NCBI GenBank assembly: GCA_018398575.1
Contig: JAGTXZ010000014.1
Coordinates: 868,001-932,000 of the forward strand
DNA: 64,000 bases
Reading direction: 5' to 3'
Origin: Ampelomyces quisqualis
Taxonomy: Eukaryota > Ascomycota > Dothideomycetes > Pleosporales > Phaeosphaeriaceae
Shown here: piece by piece, positions 44,642 through 54,556 of the stretch
Layout of the letters: each line of letters starts with the position of its first letter
Numbering within the stretch: the stretch's first letter is position 1
Notes under the pieces: generated by a model
What the model saw: the letters and a program-made list of their open reading frames with translations, nothing else
What the model was told of the DNA's origin: nothing
Database searches by the model: none
Made by a program: the position numbers and the translations under genes

Positions 44642-45063
44642 TACGAGGTAAGGGTAAGCAGCCAACCACCCGAGGTAGAGGCTAGCTACGCGGTTCCGTC
44701 ACGTTCGATCAAACCCTCTACATTTTCCGTCTTCTTAATTCTTCAACTTGTGCACCACGTCAACCTTCACGACTCAGGGCAATCGACATGTTCATTCTGC
44801 TCACCCGGCACACCGTTTCTCGTCACATGTACGGACCTGCGCAAGGGAAGCGTAGCCGGTGAAAAGTGACTGGCTCCTCTGCACACGGCTGTGGGCTCGA
44901 CAATGTCACCTACTGCAGCCTGTACGCCGCCTCGGGCCCACCAACCGCTCCCTGGCACGCGCCTGTCACTTCGCCCCAGCTTGGCTTCGAGTTGACGACG
45001 CGCCGTGGCATCCTCGGTCGCTCTGCAAGAAGCACGGCGTGGGCTGCTGGCGTGGATCCTGCT

Positions 45064-45103
45064 GGCATCTGCTGCTGCTGGTGCTGCTGCTGCTGCTGCT
45101 TGT
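45064..45103 (+). repeat. Trinucleotide TGC run
   Basis: About a dozen TGC/GGC triplets run almost without interruption. The stretch lies in the probable leader or promoter of the Ras-GEF gene and is not part of a supported coding frame. Confidence 0.8.
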
Positions 45104-45908
45104 GTGTCTTGCTTTGCTCGGCGTCGTCGCGTGTTTGTATTCCGGGTCGCGACTTCCCTCGCTTGGGCCGCGACTACTCCGTACCTCGAGGCCGTTTGGG
45201 AACCCCACGCACGCTCCTTACGCTGGCGGCCAACCCTTGCCGTGCTCCACTTCCTTCCGTGCACACTGCAGACAGTCCGACAGGCTCGCCCGTCCACAGT
45301 AAAGCGCGACCAGCCTCTGCCTCCTCCGACCACACTCCTCCACCACCAACCAGCTCCGTCGACGAGAAACAGACCGTGTCTGACCTCCTCCGCCCGCTCT
45401 GCCTGAGCACATCTGCACCACCTCTACTCCGTTCGCCATAGAGCATCTCACCCCATCCAGCATCTCGGCCTGCTTCCGCAATAGGCAATCCCACCTCGTC
45501 TCAGCACCTGTCATCGGCAGTACCTTTTTACGGGTATGTACTCTGCACCTTTCCGTTTGTTGCGTCTCTCCTCTCCGCATTCTTGGCCCAGTCTAGGTCT
45601 CGTGCTCTCCCCGTCATTCCTCGCTTCACACCTCTACAACACAATAATAACGCATGCATAGTCGCAAAACAATACCAACACCATTCAAGTGGCAGGACCC
45701 TGACACCTCACAGGCACCACTCGCTCGCCGAGGACTGCACTGTGAGCCATTGACGGTCGCTACCACGCTGCGGCCGGCATCACCAACCCCACTGGATTAG
45801 ATGACCCCAACTTGCACCAGCCGAGCTGTAACGGCTAGTTAGCGAAACACTTTCTCCACAGATTCAGTGCGCTTGCGCCCGTCGCCAACTGTCATCTTCA
45901 TCATCATC

Positions 45909-48900
45909 ATGTCCGAGTGGAAGTTTGAGCACGACTGCATGGATAAGCACTCCAGTGCTGCGGTTGCACCGCTAAATATCCACAAGTCACCAAACTCGTT
46001 GCGCGAAGGCGACTTCGCACACAGTCGCCAGTCTTCCAGAGATTCCCGATCCGTCAGGTCGCATTCGCAATCCCAGATCTCGCCGCCATTGACACCCAAG
46101 ACGTCGAGCGAAGTCATGGAGCATCAAATACCCCAACAACCCGTCTTCCACAACTATCTACGCGCTTTCTATCATTACAATCCAACGTCCACTGTCTCGT
46201 CGTCCACTGATGAATCTTCCATTACCGTCGCCATCCAACAAGGCGATGTGATTCTGGTCCACTCGGTCCACCCAAACGGCTGGGCCGATGGCACACTACT
46301 GGCCACAGGAGACAGGGGCTGGTTGCCCACAAACTACTGCGAACCTTACGATCATCCCGCAATCCGAGTTCTCTTGAACGCTCTGACTCACCTTTGGGAC
46401 CTCGTTCGCGACGTGGAGAATGGAGATTGGCTCGCTTTCACCAAGCAAGATTATGTCAGAGGCATGATATCTGGCATCAGATTCTTCCTCGTACGTTCAT
46501 GCCACAACACCCATATCAATGTGCCTTCTGCTTGTACTAACAATACGCAGGAAAGAACTGGCTGTCTATCCAGAGACTCGCGTCTCATTGTTGCTCACAT
46601 TGGTCTCCGTCGTTTGCGCAAAGGTCTGCTAGGCGATTTGTCGTCACTGGTGAAAACGGCCAAGAAGTTGCAAGAAGAGCCTCTCCCTGTCTATGAGTAC
46701 ATGGATGAGCTGGTCCTCAAATCCTTCAAGCTTGTGACCAGAGCAGTCCGCTTTCTGGACATATGGGCGACAGATGCCGTCTCCCTCTCAGCCTTTGAGC
46801 TAGGTGATGTGGGCGCGGAAAGGCCACTGACACCGCCATCTGACCCTGCGGTGCAACCACTAGCATCACACAAACACCCAGGCGAAGCCAGCTATTTAGC
46901 GAATGATGCAGACTCCCACGTCACACAAGGATCCTTCTCCCTGTATGGCGACACCGCAACTGCTCAGCCGCCACGTAATCCCAATCGCTTTTCCGTCGCT
47001 TTTTCGCTACCTTCCGAGTCGGATTCTCTACACTCGCAATCGCCCATCCTCTTCCCTCCTACAACTACACAAGCGAAGCGACTATCTATTTCCCACAGAC
47101 TTTCATATACAAGTAAATCGCAAAGTCTCCGCACTGGTGATCTAGCCTCGGAACGCCTAGTAACTTCCCAGGACTCTTTTCTGGGTTTCATCGGCTCTTT
47201 CATCGGACTGCACTTGCAATCACGCTCCTCACAAGAGCTAGCCTACATCACACAACAATCTGTGATTGCCTGCCGCCAGCTCCTCACAGTTGTTGACCAA
47301 GTATGGGAGCGCGATGCGCGGAGATCCAAAGAACTGGAAGAGTCACGTGACACAATGTACGAGCGATTGACTGAGCTTGTGCAAGCCACCAAGAACATGT
47401 TCACTGCTGCCGATGGCGACATGAGTAGCGAGGTAGTAGCCCCGGAGTCAGGCAAGGAAATCGTGGCTGCGGCTACCAGCTGCGTTCGCTCTGCAGGCGA
47501 TTGTGCGGCAAAAGCTCGCGTCGTCATCGAGCGTATTGGAGACTTTGAATTTGAGGCTGTGGGCTTGGGCCTGACGGACGCCATTTTCCAGCAATTGCCC
47601 GAGATTGTTCGCGACGAAGAAGAAACTAGTCAGCCTTCAAATCATCCAGACACAGTGCCCGAGACTGATAGGCCACTCCCAGCCTCCCCGACGGAGGAAG
47701 GCCACACACCACCCATTTCAATCACCTCGGATTCAAAGCTGAACCTGCTACCAGAAGCTCCACACCCCTCGCCCTTCAAGATTCCGAGATTGAGCTTACA
47801 GCCCGCTTCGGCCGCTATCACTGTCGAGAGTCCGACTGCAGTCTCCTTCAGGTCATCGAGGTCGTCGATAGCGCCTCTCAACACTCTTGTAACACCAAAT
47901 TTACCTCCACGGTCTTCAGTAGACAACGTTGAAATTCCCATGAGCGTAACACGAGGCGTTTTCCCAAGCCAGGCCAAGACGGACAGTGTTCATGCTTCTG
48001 TTGCTGACACGAGTAGCATCTTTCACTTCAGCATGCGTGATACTGGGAGCACCGTCTCACACACCTCTACCAGAGCCACCACACCCGACCACTCGCCTTT
48101 GAAGACACGATGTTCCCAAACTCTAGTCAGCAGCTTTGGTAGCTCTTCCGAGCTTCGCTCTCTTGCGAGCGAAGACCTCGCTGCTGGTGAGGAGCATCTC
48201 CTCGAGACTACCTACGTACACGAACTGGTATACAACAAAGACGGCCAGATTTCCGGTGGCTCCCTACCTGCTCTAGTGGAGCAGCTCACTACCTACGCAA
48301 CTACCCCTGACGTTATCTTTGTGACAACGTTCTACCTGACGTTTCGTCTGTTTACCACACCAGTCGCACTAGCCGAGTGTCTGATCGATCGTTTCGATTA
48401 CATTGGTGAAAGCCAGTCAATTGGCGTCCCGGTCCGCCTCCGGGTATACAACGTTTTCAAAGGCTGGCTCGAGAGTCACTGGTCAAATGAAAGCGACTCT
48501 GCCGCATTGGGGGTCATCTTGGCATTCGCGAATGGCAAGATGCGAGAGTCTATGCCTGCCGCCGCAAGGCGTCTAGCTGAACTCACTTCCAAGGTCACCG
48601 AGGTGCGAGCTGGAGCTCTGGTACCCCGCCTTGTCTCGACCATTAGCAAGACTGGAACTCCGACTACATTCACATCTGCCGACAGCAATGTCCCTACATC
48701 CATCGTGAGCAAGAGTCAACTTAATGCACTTCGGTCCAGCAAAGAAGGCAAAGTCCCATGTAGCATCTTGGATTTTGATCCTCTGGAGCTCGCCCGCCAG
48801 TTCACCATCATCGAGTCGAGGCTCTTTTGCTCTATTCAGGCAGAAGAGCTCCTTGCTCTGGAGTGGACCAAGAAGTTTGATTCCAAGGCTGTGAATGTCA

Positions 48901-49658
48901 AGGCCATGTCAACTCTGTCGACCGATCTTGCAAACCTCGTTGCGGACACGATACTCCATCTCGAAGATGCGAAGAAACGGGCAGCCATCATCAAGCAGTG
49001 GGTCAAGATTGCAGCGAAATGTCTGGAGCTGAACAACTACGACTCGTTGATGGCCATCATCTGTTCACTCAACTCATCAATGGTCATGCGCCTGAAGAGG
49101 ACCTGGGAGATCGTATCTGTCAAGACCAAGGCGCGGTTAGAGGAGTTGAAAGCAGTAACAGACGTGGGCCGCAATTATGCCGTCCTTCGCCAGCGCTTGC
49201 ACAACCACGTGGCCCCTTGCATTCCATTTGTTGGGATCTACCTTACAGATTTGACTTTCATCGACGTCGGCAACGGCACCACCCGGCAATTGCCAGGCGA
49301 ATCCGGCCAGGAAGGCGTCGCGGTCATCAATTTCGACAAGCACATGAAGACGGCGAAAATCATTGGACAGCTTCAGGCCTTTCAGGTCCCGTACCGGTTG
49401 GCTGCTGTTCCGGAGATGCAGGAGTGGATGGAGACCCAAATCAAGCGTGTTCGTTCAAGCGACCAGGCAAATGTCCAGAGTTACTACCGCCGATCGCTCC
49501 TTCTCGAGCCGCGAGATCCCCAGCACTCGACCCGCGGCTCGCCTTGCATTGAAAACAATGGACAGGGCACCTTCTCAGCCGAAAGTCGTACCAACTCCAA
49601 GGAGAAGTTTGAGTTTTTGAACTTCAACTTCTCGACCAACAACGTCAAAAGCTCTTAG
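45909..49658 (+). CDS. CDC25: CDC25-type Ras guanine nucleotide exchange factor
   Basis: Exons 45909-46490 and 46551-49658 give 1229 residues. The 60-bp intron (GTACGT, branch TACTAAC) is a multiple of three and free of stops. The Met at 45909 is the first good ATG. An SH3 domain lies near residues 80-145 (Ala-Phe-Tyr-His-Tyr at its start, then Gly-Trp-Leu-Pro-Thr-Asn-Tyr). A long Ser/Thr/Pro-rich linker follows. Near residue 750 starts RasGEF_N (Val-His-Glu-Leu-Val-Tyr-Asn), and the C-terminal 260 residues are the catalytic RasGEF domain, with Pro-Cys-Ile-Pro-Phe-Val-Gly-Ile-Tyr-Leu-Thr-Asp-Leu. SH3-RasGEF_N-RasGEF is the Cdc25 layout, which loads GTP on Ras at the plasma membrane and so feeds cAMP/PKA and MAPK signalling in growth and nutrient response. 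Ser/Thr-rich linkers imply control by phosphorylation. Confidence 0.93.
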   Translation: MSEWKFEHDCMDKHSSAAVAPLNIHKSPNSLREGDFAHSRQSSRDSRSVRSHSQSQISPPLTPKTSSEVMEHQIPQQPVFHNYLRAFYHYNPTSTVSSSTDESSITVAIQQGDVILVHSVHPNGWADGTLLATGDRGWLPTNYCEPYDHPAIRVLLNALTHLWDLVRDVENGDWLAFTKQDYVRGMISGIRFFLVRSCHNTHINVPSACTNNTQERTGCLSRDSRLIVAHIGLRRLRKGLLGDLSSLVKTAKKLQEEPLPVYEYMDELVLKSFKLVTRAVRFLDIWATDAVSLSAFELGDVGAERPLTPPSDPAVQPLASHKHPGEASYLANDADSHVTQGSFSLYGDTATAQPPRNPNRFSVAFSLPSESDSLHSQSPILFPPTTTQAKRLSISHRLSYTSKSQSLRTGDLASERLVTSQDSFLGFIGSFIGLHLQSRSSQELAYITQQSVIACRQLLTVVDQVWERDARRSKELEESRDTMYERLTELVQATKNMFTAADGDMSSEVVAPESGKEIVAAATSCVRSAGDCAAKARVVIERIGDFEFEAVGLGLTDAIFQQLPEIVRDEEETSQPSNHPDTVPETDRPLPASPTEEGHTPPISITSDSKLNLLPEAPHPSPFKIPRLSLQPASAAITVESPTAVSFRSSRSSIAPLNTLVTPNLPPRSSVDNVEIPMSVTRGVFPSQAKTDSVHASVADTSSIFHFSMRDTGSTVSHTSTRATTPDHSPLKTRCSQTLVSSFGSSSELRSLASEDLAAGEEHLLETTYVHELVYNKDGQISGGSLPALVEQLTTYATTPDVIFVTTFYLTFRLFTTPVALAECLIDRFDYIGESQSIGVPVRLRVYNVFKGWLESHWSNESDSAALGVILAFANGKMRESMPAAARRLAELTSKVTEVRAGALVPRLVSTISKTGTPTTFTSADSNVPTSIVSKSQLNALRSSKEGKVPCSILDFDPLELARQFTIIESRLFCSIQAEELLALEWTKKFDSKAVNVKAMSTLSTDLANLVADTILHLEDAKKRAAIIKQWVKIAAKCLELNNYDSLMAIICSLNSSMVMRLKRTWEIVSVKTKARLEELKAVTDVGRNYAVLRQRLHNHVAPCIPFVGIYLTDLTFIDVGNGTTRQLPGESGQEGVAVINFDKHMKTAKIIGQLQAFQVPYRLAAVPEMQEWMETQIKRVRSSDQANVQSYYRRSLLLEPRDPQHSTRGSPCIENNGQGTFSAESRTNSKEKFEFLNFNFSTNNVKSS

Positions 49659-50287
49659 ATTTCATCAGTGCACTTCAATGTGCCGTCCTTGTCTTCTTCT
49701 GCCCAGCTGGTTGGATACATCACATACTATCACCCGGCGCTCGGCCATGGACATACTTAATGTTTGTGTGTTTTGCTGCATCTAGTCCTTCCATGTCACG
49801 GCCGACCACGATACCAATGCCCGATACATTTCTCTTTTGTTTTATACCACGTGGGCGATTTTCTTTGCTAGAGCATTCTTAGGGAGTAACCAGCTGATCC
49901 ATCTACTCGTAACATTGTTTAAATCATCTCTGAGGGGCATTTTGGATCTTTCTTAGCAACAGATCATTGGCGTTTCAAGGACGGAAATCCGCCTGACATG
50001 GCAGGCGCATAGGATCGTCTGCTTCGGACGCTCAAAAGCAATAACAGGAAGCCGGCAGGGCTCAAAAGAGCCTTTAAGTAGTTACATCACCATGTGCAGA
50101 AGGCCATGGGAATAATCTACTCAAAAATGTATAATTCACAAGAGAACAGACTTTGTTATCATGTGCGTGCTTGGTGCTAATATCTACGCTTCCTACTCCG
50201 TACTGCCCCGCCCATTCCCGCAACCCCTCCATCCCACCGCGCGCCTCTGGAGTTACACAAGACACGCCTGCAGCTTCTGGTTGTGCC
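49659..50287. other. Intergenic region between the Ras-GEF and rhodanese genes
   Basis: The region contains the 3' flank of the Ras-GEF gene and the promoter of the rhodanese gene, with one TACTCCGTA at 50194-50202. The rhodanese frame is open back to about 50153 without a better ATG. No other feature was seen. Confidence 0.55.
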
Positions 50288-50782
50288 ATGACGACGCGAC
50301 AAGAGCTCCTCGTCGATGTGCGCTCAGCCGTCGAGTTCGCGACCGGCCCGCTCACGAGCGACATTGCGCCCACGGTCAACATTGAATACCACATGATTGA
50401 CCAACTACCCGCCATCTACGCCGAGCGCCACGGCATCCACGTGACCAAGCACGACAACATCACACTATACTGCCGCTCCGGGCGACGCTCCCACCTCGCG
50501 CTCCAAACGCTGCGCAAAATGGGCTACACGCACGCGCGCGACATTGGAGGCTTGGATGCTGCGCGCGCGGTGCTGGATAAGGAACTCGTACAGCGACAAT
50601 TGGACTCGGAGTTGGACATGGAGGCGCATGTGGTCATGTCTACTGGCACGGGCCGGAAAGAGGACGACGACGACGACGACGACGACGCGCGGCGTCAAGT
50701 TGTGTCTGGGGATGCGGGGGGGTGTGCGCGGGCGAGGGGGTTTGGCGCGCTGGTTGAGGGGCTGAAAGGGTTGGGGGAGTGA
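50288..50782 (+). CDS. Single-domain rhodanese
   Basis: The single exon gives 164 residues from the ATG at 50288. A rhodanese domain (residues about 5-100) has Leu-Val-Asp-Val-Arg-Ser near its start and the active loop Tyr-Cys-Arg-Ser-Gly-Arg-Arg-Ser, with the catalytic Cys that carries the persulfide. The CRSGRR loop is of the thiosulfate-sulfurtransferase (PspE/GlpE-like) kind, not the longer Cdc25-phosphatase loop. The C-terminus is low complexity, with a run of eight Asp residues and a Gly/Arg-rich tail. There is no clear signal peptide, so it is likely cytosolic, or mitochondrial if a start further upstream is used. Substrate is unknown; sulfur transfer from thiosulfate is the family's usual reaction. 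Confidence 0.8.
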   Translation: MTTRQELLVDVRSAVEFATGPLTSDIAPTVNIEYHMIDQLPAIYAERHGIHVTKHDNITLYCRSGRRSHLALQTLRKMGYTHARDIGGLDAARAVLDKELVQRQLDSELDMEAHVVMSTGTGRKEDDDDDDDDARRQVVSGDAGGCARARGFGALVEGLKGLGE

Positions 50783-53700
50783 GGTTGGTACATGTGGGGT
50801 GGGGGTGAAGATGTCTTTTTTATTATTTTTTTCGTTGTGGGCTGTGTGGGGCGGTGTGTATTGAGTACGGGTATGCAAGGTAGGGGTTTGTATTTGGTAT
50901 TCTGGTTGGTGGAGTTGGGCTTTGTGACGATGCGGATTGGCGCGTTGGTCGGTCGTCGTGTCAGAGGTTGGTCATTCTTCATTCTTGCGCTGAATCAATC
51001 GATGATGACCGTCTTGCTGCTGGCGAGAAAAATACCTCCCCCTCGAACCCTAGGCGTACTTTTGGGCCGATTGTGTGCTGCGCTGCTGGACCTGCTCTAT
51101 TCTTTGATAGACGTCGTCCGTTCAAATCCTTACCGTCGCCACGCTCAAGTCTACCAGAAGCCGTGGGTACCAGTAGATTGAGCGCTAGGGATACTCGAGG
51201 AGCCACCACCGACAAGAAAAGACGCAGCCGAACGAAGAATCAGCGACAGCCCTAACTGCTGCCCCTGCCCCTCGCCCCTCGCTCTCCGCGCCGTCAAGTA
51301 AAGCAGCAGCCAGCAAGTGAAGGTGTAAGATGCCGTAGTGATGTCTTCCAGAAAAAACTAGCTATCCGAAACCTATCTTCCAAGAGAAACGTCACTCGAT
51401 GAACGAATCTGTCATTTTTTTCGGCTCTGCGTTCACAATCGTGTCAGTGGCGGTTTTCGGCCACATATTTGCGTACGGATCGTCCTGCTCAGTTAGCGTA
51501 ATGAGATCGCTGGTTGAAAAAACAAACATCTTGCCGACGTGTGTGGTTGAGGTACTTGGTAGTGTCGAATTTGCGCTGACAGGAGCGTCGGGAAGGGGTC
51601 ATGATGTAGATGTAGAGTATACACACGCTGGTGCTGTTGCGGTGCTAGATCTTCGAGGGAGACTCGCTGGATATATTCGCTTGTGTCGATGTTGATGGTT
51701 TGGATTTCGAGGGGTAGGGGAACGACATACTTACTCTTTCTCAGCCCGTGGTGTCTAGTTCGGACCATCACGCTCGATCCCAAACCCGGTATCCTCTGCT
51801 CTTGCAAGAACAGCCGTATGCCCAGTTCGGAAGTTGACTCAGCGCCCGTACTGAGCACGTTGTCGAGATCGCAGGCGGGGAGATGTGGAATTGTTTGTTG
51901 GAGTGTAGGCACTCTCTAATCAGCATGTGGGTCGGAACATACTAGAACTGGTAGCCCTCGCGTTTTCGACTTTGGCTGCGCGGCGCTGATGGATCGTGAT
52001 ATCACTGCCACGCTTCCAGACTTGTCGAGAATCAATTTAGATCTAATAGGTTGATTGCTTGGATTGAATCTTTGCAATTACTCCAACGGGTCAAGATTGA
52101 TTAGTTGATCGGGTATTGACAGAACGCTAGGTTTTGAGGGGTGGGAGGATGTTACATGCTATAGTTTGGATGTATCAGGAGATAATGTTTCCTGGCTAGG
52201 TTGAGAAAGGGAAGTCAAGTTCAGGGGGGGGGGTGATGTCGATGTAGGCCTACTGATGACAGAAATTACTTGCCACAAGGCTGGATATTTCGAGTAGGAA
52301 AATAGCAGTTACACAGTCATACGAATTTGCTAATTGCATGCTTTCTTACGTCAAAGCCTGCTAAGTCACGTCATGACAGCACCTCTCACTCTTTCCAATT
52401 CTTTCTTTTGAAGATCAGCATGCTACGCCGAACAATGACGAATCTTGTGCTCACGAATAGGTCCAACATGATCAATTAAACTTCCATCATGACCAGCAAA
52501 AGTTAAACCTCGACCTGAACCAAACCCCGATCAGCTATCAACCTTGCATCGCGTATGGAGGAAGCGACAGCATATAACTGGGTCACATAAATGATCCCGT
52601 ATGCAATGTCCATTCGCCACGACCGCACAGCAAATAATACACGTCGCACGCCACATGTCCAACCCCAACGCGCCGCCCTCTCCACAAAATCCACCTCACT
52701 CGTCACTCTCGCCATCCCCACCTCCCAACCCACAGCAAGCGCACCCAAACACTCAACCCCAAGAATCTCACATCCTACACCGCCCGTTCCACACCCTTCC
52801 CATCCGCTCCCCATCCACCATCCGTAATCCAGACCCCCACCCCTCCAAACTCCGCCCGCAGCAGACCAGAAAAAAAACCCGAACACGGGGTGTGATTGGT
52901 GTGAGGAACACACGACGTGCATGCACGCGAAGCGCAATTTTTTCGTTTTTTTTTCGCCCTGATACGATGGTAGTCGCGGGGAATCTGATGTGAGATATCT
53001 ACAGGGTACATAACTCTAGGCAAGAGGTTACCTAGTCGCGGAACAGATATGTCGTGCATATGCGGGGTCGATGGTGGGACGCATGGATGGATTGGACTAG
53101 GGGTGGTTTTTTTTTGGGGGGGGGGTGGGGGTTAAAGATAGATGTCATGCCGAGGGGGGTGCGGAGAAGGGATATATGCGGTCAGCGATACGAGTTGGCG
53201 TGGCTATGTCGTGCAGGAAGGAGGAATGCGGGGAGTTTGGGTCTTGGGATTGGGCAAGATTCGTTTGGCAGTGGCTAGAATGGGTCGGGTAAGCATGTTC
53301 CTTGGGGGCATGGGACTTGTTGGGTAAGAGACACATGTGCTCGTACGTCTATGCAGTCAGCGAGGTGTAAGTACATACGGGGTAAGCATGTCGTGCATGA
53401 AAACGATTGCGGAGATGGCGGGGAAACGTACCGGTACCTGGCTCAGGCTGTACGGCACTTTGATCCGAAATGCTTTTCCTCACAGACTAGAAAATCCTGC
53501 TTACCTACCCAAGCATGCAGAATCACCACGCAAACACACCTCTTTCCCCTAGAGTACATCTCCAGCCAGCCAGCCAGTCCGCAAGATGACATGCGTAATC
53601 AAATAAAAAGCCTCACATTATGCAAAAGAACATATACATCCGCGCTGTCTGTAGGTCAGGGGTACGTACGTATACATGGTAAAAGCCCATCTATCCATCT

Positions 53701-54556
53701 ATGCAAGAGTCTGTACGTCGATGCGAGGAGGTGAAAACGCGTGGGGATGAGCACTGTGGGTTAGGAATTCGGGGCATATACTCCCGTATCTGTTTGCAAT
53801 GCAATTTAGGCCAAGGGAGGAAAGGTTGTGGCAATGTGCATCATGCGCAATTAGTAAAGCACTTTGTGTATGTGGAAAAACATCATCGTGTGTGTGTGCA
53901 TTTGGATTTTCCAAGCTCGATAACACGCCACCACCCTGGCGTGATTTTCAATGATACTACAGACACTGTCTACACACGCCCATGCAACAAAATCAACAAC
54001 ACAATGCGTCTAAGAGTGTGCCTCAAAGGCGACGGACGGACGGAACGACCCTGCATTTCCGACTAAAAAGATTTCGTCGCCATCCGTGCAATTCACAGTG
54101 TTAATCCCTGCCCTATCTGTACTACAAGCCGCAATGAGAGAAGGTATATGAACAAGGTATCATCGTCACATCATCCCTTCATCCCCAACACATCCTGCCT
54201 TTGACTCTGCCTCGCAGCCAACAGGGACAAACCCGAAAGGTACATGTGCATGTATATAGAAGAGAAGAAGAAAAAGAAGAAGAAAAGGGGAAACGTAGGT
54301 ACATAGTAGTGCAAAAGTGGGTAAGGGATAATATCGGATTGAAAAAGACGCCGGTCCGTTTTATTGATGAACCCCGTCAACAATGCATGCATGCCCAGAT
54401 CCAAGGATAAACGCCCAGCGCCTGGTCTTTGGAACGAGATGTGTAACGGGTGGTTGTACTGGTACATTGAATACAGCAAATCCAATGCATGCGTAGTTGT
54501 ACAAGTCGCGATGTTTGATTCAACGAGCAATGTGTGCGGAGATGACAATGGTGATG
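50783..54556. other. Gene-poor region before the kinase
   Basis: About 3.8 kb contain no well-supported gene; one weak two-exon candidate on the minus strand is listed separately. There are long T and G homopolymers (a ten-base G run near 52226, and T then G runs at 53106-53132) and C/A-rich low-complexity DNA at 52600-52900. The right part, to 54556, must hold the 3' untranslated region of the kinase gene. Confidence 0.5.
51444..51912 (-). CDS. Possible small two-exon gene, 5' end unresolved
   Basis: A minus-strand frame from 51912 to 51735 ends at a perfect GTAAGT donor. A GCTAAC branch site and CAG acceptor at 51485 follow 250 bp later, and joining them keeps the frame and ends at TGA (51446-51444). 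The product (at least 72 residues) has a Gly-Leu-Gly-Ser-Ser-Val stretch and a basic tail. There is no ATG at the open left end, so a further 5' exon would be needed; a GTATGT donor lies just upstream, but the only nearby acceptor would make an intron below 35 bp. I do not recognise the protein. It may be a chance combination of splice-like signals. Confidence 0.25.

Larger units (their letters stand above)
39068..45908. other. Gene-poor region with repeats and the Ras-GEF leader
   Basis: No convincing gene is found in nearly 7 kb. Open frames on both strands are short, overlapping and compositionally odd. The stretch holds a 14-bp minisatellite (41872-41971), a 38-bp tandem duplication (43285-43361), 9-bp and 8-bp microsatellites (44546-44641), a TGC run (45064-45103) and most of the TACTCCGTA copies of the window. 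The last 1.3 kb is C-rich and pyrimidine-biased with few ATGs in context, as expected for a promoter and long 5' leader of the Ras exchange factor gene. Confidence 0.55.

Noticed and set aside
44767..45441. Long overlapping frames on both strands before the Ras-GEF gene
   Set aside because: GC-rich leader DNA gives open frames on both strands; the content is low complexity and includes a TGC run.
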